Shown here: in pieces, positions 27,136 to 34,999 of the stretch
Numbering within the stretch: the first letter of the stretch is position 1
Layout: each line of letters starts with the position of its first letter
Source: Cyanomargarita calcarea GSE-NOS-MK-12-04C
GTDB taxonomy: Bacteria; Cyanobacteriota; Cyanobacteriia; Cyanobacteriales; Nostocaceae
Reading direction: 5' to 3'
Assembly (NCBI GenBank): GCA_019359595.1
Contig: JAHHGZ010000008.1
Span: 62,001 to 126,000, forward strand
Length of the DNA: 64,000 bases
Translations under genes and position numbers: made by a program
Notes under the pieces: model-generated
The model's database searches: none
Told to the model about the DNA's origin: nothing
Seen by the model: the letters and a program-made list of their open reading frames with translations, nothing else

Positions 27136-29454
27136 ATTTGTCTGAGCAAGTGCTTGAATCGTTGATATGGGCACTTCGGCAAAATATTCCTGTTGGAACT
27201 GTTCTTCTCTAACAGCAGCTAAAAATTGCGTGATAGCATTGTCAATAGCAGTCTCCTTGCCATTACCACACCAGCTAAACTGCAAATGATTATCTTCACG
27301 TTTGACTGTGAAACCTAAATGTTTTAATGCTTGAAAGCCTAAAAATAAGCTTTGATTGCCAATATTCAGTTTTTCTAAAAGCTGTACCCGAGTGACTGGT
27401 TGATTGGTGCGACTGAGATATTTCGCAAGTCCCACAAGGGTTAGCCAAATTTGACTGGGTGGTTGGTGGTTGGGTTTAGACCAAGCGATCGCTAGTTGTT
27501 GCTGATTATATAGCGATCGCCTTACCCATGCTCGGATATCTTCCCAATTTGTCGGACAATGCTTAATCAGAAGTGCTGAGTTCTGTGTTGTGAGTCCTGA
27601 GTATTCTTCGTTGGAGATATTACGCCAATCTAAGATAGATGCTGTAGAGACTTGATTTATCACGTCTGCATTCGGACGGACTGCAATTAATCTAATTTCA
27701 TACTGCTTTTTAAAGGAATTATAATCGAGTTCCGCGACACAATCGCATCTAACTGGTGGTAATTCTTCCTTATAATGTCCCCACCACACTCCGGGAAAGG
27801 GACTTTTGGTTGAGTCATCCCGAATATTAAAATCAGTCTTGATATACTGGATTTTTTTCCCTTGAGAATCTTGCTGATTGCGGTGCCAAGTATTTTCAAA
27901 CCAGCAATTTTGAATGAGTAATTTTGGGACTGGGTTACCCATTCCACAAGGTTCTAAGAGTTTAAATTCTAAAAATAATTCTTTCCCTAAATCGGCCACC
28001 GTCACCGCTAAATCGGCTTGTACCGTCGGGATCAAAGTTAAACCACCCAACGTTTGTCGCAGCTGCTGGTTTATCGCTTGTGTAAATAAAGGAATATTCT
28101 CTACTGGCAAACTCAACCCTGCCGCAAAGGGGTGTCCACCAAAGCGATGCAATAAGTGTGCTTGCTCTTTAACTAATTGATACAAGTCTACAGAATTTAT
28201 TGAACGAGCGGAACCACGGGCTAAAGGGGTCTCTCCCGTGTCCCACAGACCTTCTGTACTCAACAAAATCGTTGGTCTTCCTGTCTCAATAGCTACTTGC
28301 CCTGCAACTAAGCCCAAGACCCCCACTGCCCATTGTGGGTCTTCTAAAACAATGACGCTAGTGGTTGATAAGTCTATCTGGCTCAACTTTTGCCTTACTT
28401 GTTGGGTCACGTCTTTCTGTAAAGATTTGCGCCGACTATTCGCTAACTCGGTGACTTCTGCTAGCTCATTTACACGTATCTGGTCGCGACTAGTCAGTAA
28501 TTCTACGCAAAAGCTAGCATCCCCTTGAATGCGACTAACTGCATTGATTCTCGGACCCAAACCAAAGGAAATATCTGTGGGGCGATCGCCACTTTGCTGA
28601 CATAATTCCAATAACTTTCCCACCCCCGGACGTCGCCTTGCTTCGTTGGGTTGTTTATAATCTTTTTGCAGTTGTCCAATTCCCAACTGTGCCAAATAGC
28701 GGCAGTCTCCACTCAACTGCACTAAATCGGCAATTAGCCCGACTGCGACTAAATCCAATAAATCTTCTAACGGAGAAAGCGGAATTTTTGGTAGACTTTG
28801 ATAGAGAGCTTCCACCAACTTGTAAGCTACTGCCACCCCAGATAAATGAAACAGTGGATGTTCTTTGGGTAAATATCGCGGGTTAATAATTGCCGTTACT
28901 TCTGGACGTTCTGCGGGTAAGGTGTGATGGTCGGTAATAATAATATTTATGCCCAACTGTTTGGCATAAGCAATTTCATCTATATTCGTGCTGCCAGTGT
29001 CGCAAGTCACAATTAAGTCACAAGCTTGTTTGGCTAAGTTCTCAATCCCTTGGAAGTTAAGTCCGTGAGATTCCTTGAGACGATTCGGAATGTAATAGAT
29101 TAGCTGCGTGTTTTTATTGAAAAACTGTCCCAAACCATCCCACAACACAGCAGTAGAAGTAATCCCATCAGCGTCAAAATCTCCCCAAATACAGACTTTT
29201 TCAGCCGCATCCCGCGCTTTTTGCAGCCGTTTTACAGCCCACAGCATTTCTTCTCCAAACTCAAAGGGACTGGCGGGTTGATAATCTCTTGGGTTGACAA
29301 AAGCCGCAAGTTGTGATTTTTCACGGATGCCACGTTGCCATAACAACTGAGCCGCATACTGTCCGTTGGATGCGGGTATATACTGTTTCACCGCTTGCGC
29401 AAACCATTCTGTTGGTTGTTCAGTTGAGATAAGATTCCATTGCTGTTCGGGCAT
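27130..29454 (-). CDS. recJ: Single-stranded-DNA-specific exonuclease RecJ
   Basis: RecJ degrades single-stranded DNA 5' to 3' in recombination and mismatch repair. The 774-residue product has the DHH-family metal motifs (WGDFDADGITST, VTCDTGSTNIDEI, IITDHHTLPAERP) in the first 220 residues. These are followed by the DHHA1 domain (FGGHPFAAGLSLP) and an OB-fold-like region (MGNPVPKLLIQN). It is longer than E. coli RecJ (about 577 residues), because of a C-terminal extension typical of cyanobacterial RecJ, with a helix-rich tail after residue 600. The C-terminal codons overlap the edge of the ACCACTAACC repeat. Confidence 0.95.
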   Translation of the reverse strand: MPEQQWNLISTEQPTEWFAQAVKQYIPASNGQYAAQLLWQRGIREKSQLAAFVNPRDYQPASPFEFGEEMLWAVKRLQKARDAAEKVCIWGDFDADGITSTAVLWDGLGQFFNKNTQLIYYIPNRLKESHGLNFQGIENLAKQACDLIVTCDTGSTNIDEIAYAKQLGINIIITDHHTLPAERPEVTAIINPRYLPKEHPLFHLSGVAVAYKLVEALYQSLPKIPLSPLEDLLDLVAVGLIADLVQLSGDCRYLAQLGIGQLQKDYKQPNEARRRPGVGKLLELCQQSGDRPTDISFGLGPRINAVSRIQGDASFCVELLTSRDQIRVNELAEVTELANSRRKSLQKDVTQQVRQKLSQIDLSTTSVIVLEDPQWAVGVLGLVAGQVAIETGRPTILLSTEGLWDTGETPLARGSARSINSVDLYQLVKEQAHLLHRFGGHPFAAGLSLPVENIPLFTQAINQQLRQTLGGLTLIPTVQADLAVTVADLGKELFLEFKLLEPCGMGNPVPKLLIQNCWFENTWHRNQQDSQGKKIQYIKTDFNIRDDSTKSPFPGVWWGHYKEELPPVRCDCVAELDYNSFKKQYEIRLIAVRPNADVINQVSTASILDWRNISNEEYSGLTTQNSALLIKHCPTNWEDIRAWVRRSLYNQQQLAIAWSKPNHQPPSQIWLTLVGLAKYLSRTNQPVTRVQLLEKLNIGNQSLFLGFQALKHLGFTVKREDNHLQFSWCGNGKETAIDNAITQFLAAVREEQFQQEYFAEVPISTIQALAQTNG

Positions 29455-29464
29455 ATAACTTTTG

Positions 29465-29643
29465 AAAAGTTAGGAGTTATGAATTAGGAGTTATGAATTT
29501 TTAACACAAAGACTCTTAACTTTTAACACAAATACTCTTAACTCCAAACTGCTAACCCCCTACTCCAAACTGCTAACCCCCTACTCCAAACTCCTAACTT
29601 CTAACTCCTAACTCCTAACTCCTAACTCCTAACTCCTAACTTT
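29465..29643 (-). repeat. Heptamer array between GNAT gene and recJ
   Basis: Almost the whole 189-bp spacer is made of GTTAGGAGTT/AACTCCTAAC units, including a uniform CTCCTAA array at about 29596-29640, and longer units such as CAAACTGCTAACCCCCTACT repeated twice. The array abuts the stop codon of the GNAT gene upstream of recJ. Confidence 0.9.
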
Positions 29644-30282
29644 TTAAACAGGTGTTTGTTCTTCAGTCGTTTGGGGTTCTGTAACTAAGGGAGTTAGTGC
29701 GACTTCACCAACAACTCCATCAGTTTTGCGGGGACGAACTGTCGGACGCATTCGTCGATAACCGGCTCTTTCTGCTTTTTGGCGTTCGTAATCAATTAGT
29801 CTACCGTAATGTTCGTGCTTGCTAAGATTCATCGACAAGAAAATATGCTGACGAATATTACCAAAACCTTTGCGGTTAAAAAACTTCACTGCTGGGACAT
29901 TTGCTGGGTCAGTATCTACTAACATAAATCTGGCCCCATCTTCAATCATCCGAGCGATCGCCTTATCAACTAGGGTATCTGCTACACCACGACGCTGAAA
30001 CTTTGGGTTAACTCCCAGCCACAAAATATAACCATAAGTCCAGGATTCCTTGGTAATGATGGTTCCGAGAATAAATCCAGCTAATTCCTCATCTATCTCG
30101 GCCACTAAGCAATAATCTGGATCGGTGTTGTAAAGTCCAATCACCTCCCATTCATCCCAAGTCCGGTATAGATAAGGATATAGCTCGCTGGTAAACAATT
30201 GTTCCCCTAAGTGATAAACAGGGGCAATGTCATCAATTCTTAATTCACGGACGTATACCGCATCAACTCTATCGGAGTGCAT
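29644..30282 (-). CDS. GNAT family N-acetyltransferase
   Basis: The 212-residue protein has a GNAT domain at about residues 8-155, with the acetyl-CoA-binding loop in GVNPKFQRRGVADTLVDKAI and a following DTDPANVPAVKFFNRKGFG. The last 55 residues are basic and then low-complexity. GNAT enzymes transfer acetyl groups to amines of proteins or small molecules; the substrate is not predictable. It is upstream of recJ and downstream of the nuclease gene on the same strand, with spacers of 190 and 99 bp. The ATG start has no strong ribosome-binding site. Confidence 0.88.
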   Translation of the reverse strand: MHSDRVDAVYVRELRIDDIAPVYHLGEQLFTSELYPYLYRTWDEWEVIGLYNTDPDYCLVAEIDEELAGFILGTIITKESWTYGYILWLGVNPKFQRRGVADTLVDKAIARMIEDGARFMLVDTDPANVPAVKFFNRKGFGNIRQHIFLSMNLSKHEHYGRLIDYERQKAERAGYRRMRPTVRPRKTDGVVGEVALTPLVTEPQTTEEQTPV

Positions 30283-30381
30283 AAAAATAATCAGTTACAG
30301 TCCTGAGACAGCCAGTCCTGAGACAGCCAGTCTTAAGTAAAGAAAAAATACCTACCGACTCACCGACTCACTACTCAGCAC

Positions 30382-31218
30382 TCATGACAGGGTTACTTCT
30401 TGAATGTTATCTAGATTTACTAAGCTGGTGTCCACTGCATTCAATAGAGACTGGGCTGTAGATATTACCTCAGAAGCGGCATTAGACCTACCACAGCGCG
30501 GATTAAACTTACAGTCAGCACAGATTTTACTTCCCTCAGCAATTTGTGGAAACTGCTCTCCTTGGTAGTAACCTTCCAGGTATTTAGTTAACTGGTTTAA
30601 TAATTTATTCAGTTTCTTCTCAGTTTGCTCGTGCTGAACGTCACTGTAACTAAACTTAATATTTTGCGGTTTGCCATCTGCTTGCACAAACCAATAAGTC
30701 ATAGAAATATTTTCTGGCAGATATTCGCTAGTTTCCCGCAATACATACATATAAAGACGTGTCTGCCAATTACTTTCCAACTTACGTTTATTTGGCGGTT
30801 TGGGATAAGTCTTCCAGTCGAGAATTTGCGCTTGGAGGTTATCTGCAATCAATAGATCGTAGATAACCGTAATTAAATAATCGTGGTGATGAGCTTGCAG
30901 TGTGCGGTAATGTTCACTTTCCCGGAATGTTTGATTCTTTGCAGGTGCGATAATTTCTGGTGCCGCATCAGCAAAACCTGCCATCCAGTTTCGCAATTGA
31001 GAATCAGCTTGCAACAAACTATCAATTGGTAAACCCATTTCTCGCTGTTGCATCAGCAAGTGAAAGCGACTCCCCAATGTTTGCTTTTCTTGATGTTCTG
31101 GGTCTGCGGGAGAGTTGAGCTTTTCTAAATATGTGTGTTGAAATTGGCGGGGACAACGTTCTAGTATGTTGAGTTGTCCTTGAGAAAGTCGTAGGAGTTG
31201 AGGTTGAGTTGATAGCAT
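30382..31218 (-). CDS. PD-(D/E)XK nuclease domain protein (Cas4/AddB-like, Fe-S)
   Basis: The 278-residue protein has the layout of a RecB-type nuclease: an N-terminal LSQGQLNILERCPRQFQHTY, a GSRFHLLMQQ motif, the catalytic ILDWKTYPKP (D and K) near residue 140 and a C-terminal cysteine cluster CADCKFNPRC. Together with the N-terminal cysteine this would hold a 4Fe-4S cluster, as in Cas4 and AddB. It is probably a DNA-processing exonuclease. No cas genes or CRISPR arrays are nearby, so a repair role near recJ is more likely than adaptation. It is monocistronic or the first gene of a GNAT-recJ transcript. Confidence 0.85.
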   Translation of the reverse strand: MLSTQPQLLRLSQGQLNILERCPRQFQHTYLEKLNSPADPEHQEKQTLGSRFHLLMQQREMGLPIDSLLQADSQLRNWMAGFADAAPEIIAPAKNQTFRESEHYRTLQAHHHDYLITVIYDLLIADNLQAQILDWKTYPKPPNKRKLESNWQTRLYMYVLRETSEYLPENISMTYWFVQADGKPQNIKFSYSDVQHEQTEKKLNKLLNQLTKYLEGYYQGEQFPQIAEGSKICADCKFNPRCGRSNAASEVISTAQSLLNAVDTSLVNLDNIQEVTLS

Positions 31219-31769
31219 TCTTTTAGATTAGCAAAATTTTCTCAAATCGCGTTTTGATGTAGATCCAAATCATGCACGAAACTTGAGTAATATAATAGAA
31301 CAATCTTAATACCAATAAAAAAAATAAGATTCCCTACTTCTTAAAGAAGTCAGTAATCTAGGTATGTGCAATTTCCAGTCATTTCATCAACGCCAAAAGA
31401 GCAAACTCTTGCCGAATATCTAACAAAGACTTATCAAGTAACACCTGATAGTCCAAAAATGGATAATACTTGTGAGTTTCATGAGTCTTAAACCACATCA
31501 CAACAGTTTGATTTTGAGAAGTGAAAATAAGTATTAAAATCATATTTGTTGAGGGTAAAAGATTTAACCGCGAAGTACGCGAAGTACGCAAAGTAATATT
31601 GAGAAATTGATGCACCTATCAAAATTGATGTGACAGACTATTAGTACTCCACCACATTAATTGCGATGAGTAAATCAACATTCAAATTTCTCTTCTTTCC
31701 CTCTTCCTTAGCGTACTTCGCGTCTTCGCGGTTAAATCTTTTACCCCTTGTAATTAATGTGACAGACCA
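31219..31769. other. Repeat-filled intergenic region
   Basis: This 551-bp gap holds palindrome copy 2 (31327-31359) and two abutting MITE-like elements (31541-31770). A minus-strand frame at 31379-31615 encodes 78 residues, but its start lies inside the repeat and it matches no family I know; its C-terminal half (WFKTHETHKYYPFLDYQVLL) might be a remnant of a longer gene. Confidence 0.6.
31327..31359. repeat. Dispersed 33-bp palindrome, copy 2
   Basis: AGATTCCCTACTTCTT and AAGAAGTCAGTAATCT around a central A repeat the element at 18712-18744, with a few mismatches between the arms. Confidence 0.85.
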
Positions 31770-31770
31770 C
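31541..31770. mobile_element. Pair of MITE-like elements with shared ends
   Basis: GGGTAAAAGATTTAACCGCGAAG (31554-31576) is repeated in perfect inverse at 31725-31747. Ends of the type GTCTGTCACATTAATT...GGGGTAAA occur in opposite orientations at about 31541-31560, 31625-31645, 31650-31676 and 31740-31770, as if two short elements lay side by side. The same end sequence recurs at 49533-49660. No transposase is encoded. Confidence 0.65.
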
Positions 31771-32816
31771 TAATTACTACCAACCTTACAAATTACCATA
31801 ATATGTGATAAGTATTTGTTAGTACTATAATGGACAATTTCTAGCCCAGCCTGTTCTATTTCTTGCTTTATTTCGGTGATTTCATGTTTATGATGTCTCC
31901 AAATAGTAATCTCTTCACCTTCAGATATTTGAATATTTTTAACTATATCCATAAAACTAAAATTGATAGTTAAATTGCAATTAAATTTTATATTAGCAAC
32001 AACACTATCTGTTTTTTCATCGTACTTTCTCACAAGTTCACAATCTTGGTTTCTAATGCCAATCTTGTTTTTAATCCATACATAGATTTGCTCTGCATGA
32101 TAATCTAACGCACCTCTAGCTTTTCCATCCCATTGAGAGTTAGAACCAATTTCATTAGTAAATACCAACAAATCATTCTTTACCATATTGTTTCTAAAAT
32201 TTTTGAGTACTCCGCTTCTATTGTGATGATTGCCAATTGTTACGCCTAAGTGGAAAAAGATTTTTGCTATATTATCAGTTTCAACATTCTGCCCTTGTGT
32301 CAAGATTTCAGAAAAACAACTATTCTCTATGTCAATTACGTAACTTTGAAACTTGATTAGTGGAAACCACTTGTTAAAATTATTTCGGGATAAATCAAGC
32401 AATTCTTCGCTAATATCTAACGCAATATATTTATTAATTCTGCCCAATTGATTAAGTTTAAAGATAAATTGTTTAACAGGATACGAATTCCCTGAGCCGA
32501 CATCGATAATATTGACTTTTTCAGAACTAAGAGGAGTGCGATTTATATATTCAAAATTTTCTCTTAAAAGGTCAATTTCTACATTTGATGTCCGATACCA
32601 TCTTGGAATAATATATTTTCGATAAAAATCATCCCAAGTCTTAGCACCTCTACCTTTGTAAGAATATTTTAGAGGTATTTCTCGTCGGACTTCTAATGCA
32701 TGAATTATCCCTAAAACTTCTTCAGTTGAAAAAATAGAGTAGAACTCAGAATTTGGCTTTGCTATGCGACCTTCTTGAGTTGAAATCTCTGAATTGCTAT
32801 TCAATTTTTTAGCCAT
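31770..32816 (-). CDS. SAM-dependent methyltransferase, EgtD-like fold
   Basis: The 348-residue protein resembles the histidine-specific methyltransferase (EgtD, Methyltransf_33) family. Visible motifs are the SAM-binding VNIIDVGSGNSYPVKQFIF, YIALDISEELLDLS, FFHLGVTIGNHHNRSGVL and a C-terminal gEE-type EGEEITIWRHHKHEITEI. EgtD trimethylates histidine in ergothioneine synthesis, but here the substrate-pocket sequence differs and no egtB is adjacent, so the substrate is open. The gene is AT-rich relative to neighbours and is flanked by MITE-like repeats and a Uma2 gene, which suggests transfer. Confidence 0.7.
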   Translation of the reverse strand: MAKKLNSNSEISTQEGRIAKPNSEFYSIFSTEEVLGIIHALEVRREIPLKYSYKGRGAKTWDDFYRKYIIPRWYRTSNVEIDLLRENFEYINRTPLSSEKVNIIDVGSGNSYPVKQFIFKLNQLGRINKYIALDISEELLDLSRNNFNKWFPLIKFQSYVIDIENSCFSEILTQGQNVETDNIAKIFFHLGVTIGNHHNRSGVLKNFRNNMVKNDLLVFTNEIGSNSQWDGKARGALDYHAEQIYVWIKNKIGIRNQDCELVRKYDEKTDSVVANIKFNCNLTINFSFMDIVKNIQISEGEEITIWRHHKHEITEIKQEIEQAGLEIVHYSTNKYLSHIMVICKVGSN

Positions 32817-32976
32817 TGTTCTTAAGCCGATATTTAACGGTTACATAATTATGGCGGACAAGATAGCCACCCCACAAGACTCTGAGGAAATTTAGATATG
32901 CAAACTAGATGTGGAACAGCTTATCTCATGCGGTGACAGGTAAAATTAATCTAAGAGAATTGGTCGAGGAACAATC

Positions 32977-33531
32977 ATGACTACAGCAGTCAAACCCATC
33001 ACCTTAGAAGAATTCCTGCAACTAAGAGAAACCGAACCCGCTTCTGAGTACATCGACGGTCAGATTAAGCAAAAACCTATGCCACAAGGAGAACACAGCC
33101 GACTTCAAGGAAAACTTGTCACCACCATCAACGAAGTCACCGAAACTCAAAAAATTGCTCTTGCATTACCCGAATTGCGCTGCACGTTTGGCGGTGCTAC
33201 CATAGTTCCGGATGTTACCGTATTTCGCTGGGAACGCATACCCCGTCAAGAATCAAGAAGAATAGCCAACCGCTTTGAAAGTCATCCCGACTGGGCAATA
33301 GAAATTCTCTCACCAGACCAGAGCCAAACCAAAGTTCTCCGCAACCTGCTGCACTGCTGTAAAAATGGCACAGAACTAGGGTGGTTAATTCTTCCAGAAG
33401 AAGCCGACATCTTGACTGTACACCCCAACCAACGCATTGAACTGTTTGCAAGTCTCGATTCACTCCCCATCCTCAGCAATATTGACTTATCCCTGACCGT
33501 CGAGCAAGTCTTTAGCTGGCTGAATATGTAG
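32977..33531 (+). CDS. Uma2 family (DUF820) endonuclease-like protein
   Basis: The 184-residue product belongs to the PD-(D/E)XK-fold Uma2 family, which is greatly expanded in cyanobacteria. Motifs are the N-terminal ITLEEFLQLRETEPASEYIDG, the putative catalytic IVPDVTVFRWERIP and PDWAIEILSPDQSQTKV, and a C-terminal LSLTVEQVFSWL. Function is unproven; a nuclease linked to mobile DNA is presumed. It is full-length and stands alone next to an IS110 fragment. Confidence 0.9.
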   Translation: MTTAVKPITLEEFLQLRETEPASEYIDGQIKQKPMPQGEHSRLQGKLVTTINEVTETQKIALALPELRCTFGGATIVPDVTVFRWERIPRQESRRIANRFESHPDWAIEILSPDQSQTKVLRNLLHCCKNGTELGWLILPEEADILTVHPNQRIELFASLDSLPILSNIDLSLTVEQVFSWLNM

Positions 33532-33651
33532 CTATCGAGGTTTTATTGGCTGATGTATTTGCGACCGTTGTTTTTTTGCGGGTTGCTGCGATTGATGATA
33601 TTGTTACATTTCTAGTTGATCTACTACTAAAATACGCAGTTCTGTTACACG

Positions 33652-33905
33652 CTTAAAGGTTATCTCGCCGCTCAGTACCATCGGATTGCTGCCAGACGCG
33701 GTAAAAAAAGAGCAATTATCGCCGTTGCACATTCAATTTTAAAAATTGCTTACCACTTAATTTTGCGTCAGGAAGCTTATAAAGATTTAGGAGGTGATTA
33801 TTTCGATAAGCAAAAGAGAGGCGACAAAAAAACGTTTAGTTAAACGTTTGCAGAAACTTGGATATGAAGTTTCACTTACTGAACTAGAAACTGCCTCGCC
33901 AGCGA
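33652..33905 (+). pseudogene. IS110-family transposase, C-terminal remnant with frameshift
   Basis: Translation from about 33652 gives LAAQYHRIAARRGKKRAII followed by AVAHSILKIAYHLILRQEA and then YKDLGGDYFDKQKRGDKK, the C-terminus of IS110-type transposases. At the A-run near 33826-33833 the frame is lost and a stop follows. In the next frame the protein continues as KKRLVKRLQKLGYEVSLTEL to about 33900. The N-terminal DEDD domain is absent. It is a decayed insertion sequence. Confidence 0.8.
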
Positions 33906-33951
33906 TGCCCTTGGCAACGGCGTTGCATCCGTATCGCCTGATTTACTGAAT

Positions 33952-34989
33952 TTACATTATTCTTACCGAACCAAAGTCCATTTGACCCTTACATGCCGGA
34001 TATTTTACTGTAGAGATTATACTTTCATGCTCCGTCTCAGTTTTCAAATCCCATTTACCAGAGGTTTCAGCAAGGATTGTAATTTCTCCCGCACATCGCT
34101 GCGCTTTCTCTAATCCTGATTTACCCATTGCAGTACGTTTACTAGCTGAATGAAAGCATGTTCGAGTTACTTCCGTGCAAACAAATTTGTCTAATTTCTT
34201 AGATTCATCATCTTTTTGATTCAACAAAAGGTTAAATAGCTCTGGAACAACGTGCCCATATGTATTAGTACTACCTACTGATAAAACAGCCAGTTCTGCA
34301 TCAATTGTTTGAAGTAAATGCTTGAGGTCATCTCCATTTTTGGGGTATGCTCCGTGATGCGGAATTTTTACAATGTTCGCGCTCAATTCATCAGGTTGGC
34401 AAGTCTCAATACATTCTTTCAGTCCAGAACCCTCAATGTCTGCTAGTAGTAGTGCAGCAAAATCGCCGTAACTTACACGTAGCACAACAGATATTTCGTT
34501 ATCTCTGCCTCTTACAGTTGCGAGATGATCCTGAGCGTATAAAAGTGCTGGGTGTAAAATACTAATTTCTAGCGCACCTTGCGAATATGGATTAGAACCA
34601 CGAGCCGCTTCTATAAATTGGATAATATTTTTCTTTTCCCATTCTCTAAGGCGTAGCAGAGCATCTTCAAGACTTTTATAAGCTGTTCTATTAGAAACTA
34701 CTTTTTTCTTTGCTTCTTTATATACTTCATAAGGTAGACAAAGAGTACTAACCTTTCCACGCTTCAACCAATTATCAAGAAATGTTACCAAACCTTCTAG
34801 TGATGGAAAATGGTCTCGATGTTCGTGGGTTATGTAGATTCTGCTAATATTGGTTTCTTTTTTAGTTTGCAACCACTTAAGAAGGATAGGTATCTTATGT
34901 AGATCGACTACAACAACAGAAGCGTCATCAGGACGAATAACAATGCTATCAGCATTTCCAACTGGTAAAAAAACTAACTCACAACTCAT
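33952..34989 (-). CDS. ComEC-like MBL-fold metallo-hydrolase paired with DNA methylase
   Basis: The 345-residue protein has a metallo-beta-lactamase fold with the metal ligands H55, H57, D59 and H60 (THEHRDH), a later metal-binding LLLADIEGSG and IPHHGAYP, the pattern of ComEC-type MBL domains, but no membrane part. Related domains are nucleases or phosphodiesterases acting on DNA or nucleotides. About 100 C-terminal residues after GHVVPELF are unassigned. The start lies 10 bp after the stop of the N6-methylase gene, so the two are co-transcribed and probably act together. Catalytic residues are intact; the substrate is unknown. Confidence 0.82.
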   Translation of the reverse strand: MSCELVFLPVGNADSIVIRPDDASVVVVDLHKIPILLKWLQTKKETNISRIYITHEHRDHFPSLEGLVTFLDNWLKRGKVSTLCLPYEVYKEAKKKVVSNRTAYKSLEDALLRLREWEKKNIIQFIEAARGSNPYSQGALEISILHPALLYAQDHLATVRGRDNEISVVLRVSYGDFAALLLADIEGSGLKECIETCQPDELSANIVKIPHHGAYPKNGDDLKHLLQTIDAELAVLSVGSTNTYGHVVPELFNLLLNQKDDESKKLDKFVCTEVTRTCFHSASKRTAMGKSGLEKAQRCAGEITILAETSGKWDLKTETEHESIISTVKYPACKGQMDFGSVRIM

Positions 34990-34999
34990 AAAATTTATT

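Noticed and set aside
30382-31218. Cas4 of a CRISPR adaptation module
   Set aside because: The nuclease has a Cas4/AddB-like cysteine cluster, but no cas1, cas2 or array is nearby.
31379-31615. 78-codon minus-strand frame near the MITE pair
   Set aside because: Its first half translates the TTAACCGCGAAGTACGC repeat, so the start is not genic. The rest might be a remnant but matches no family I recognise.
32977-33531. Uma2 gene as a functional part of the methylase-MBL module
   Set aside because: It is on the opposite strand, separated by an IS110 remnant, and Uma2 genes are scattered widely in cyanobacteria.
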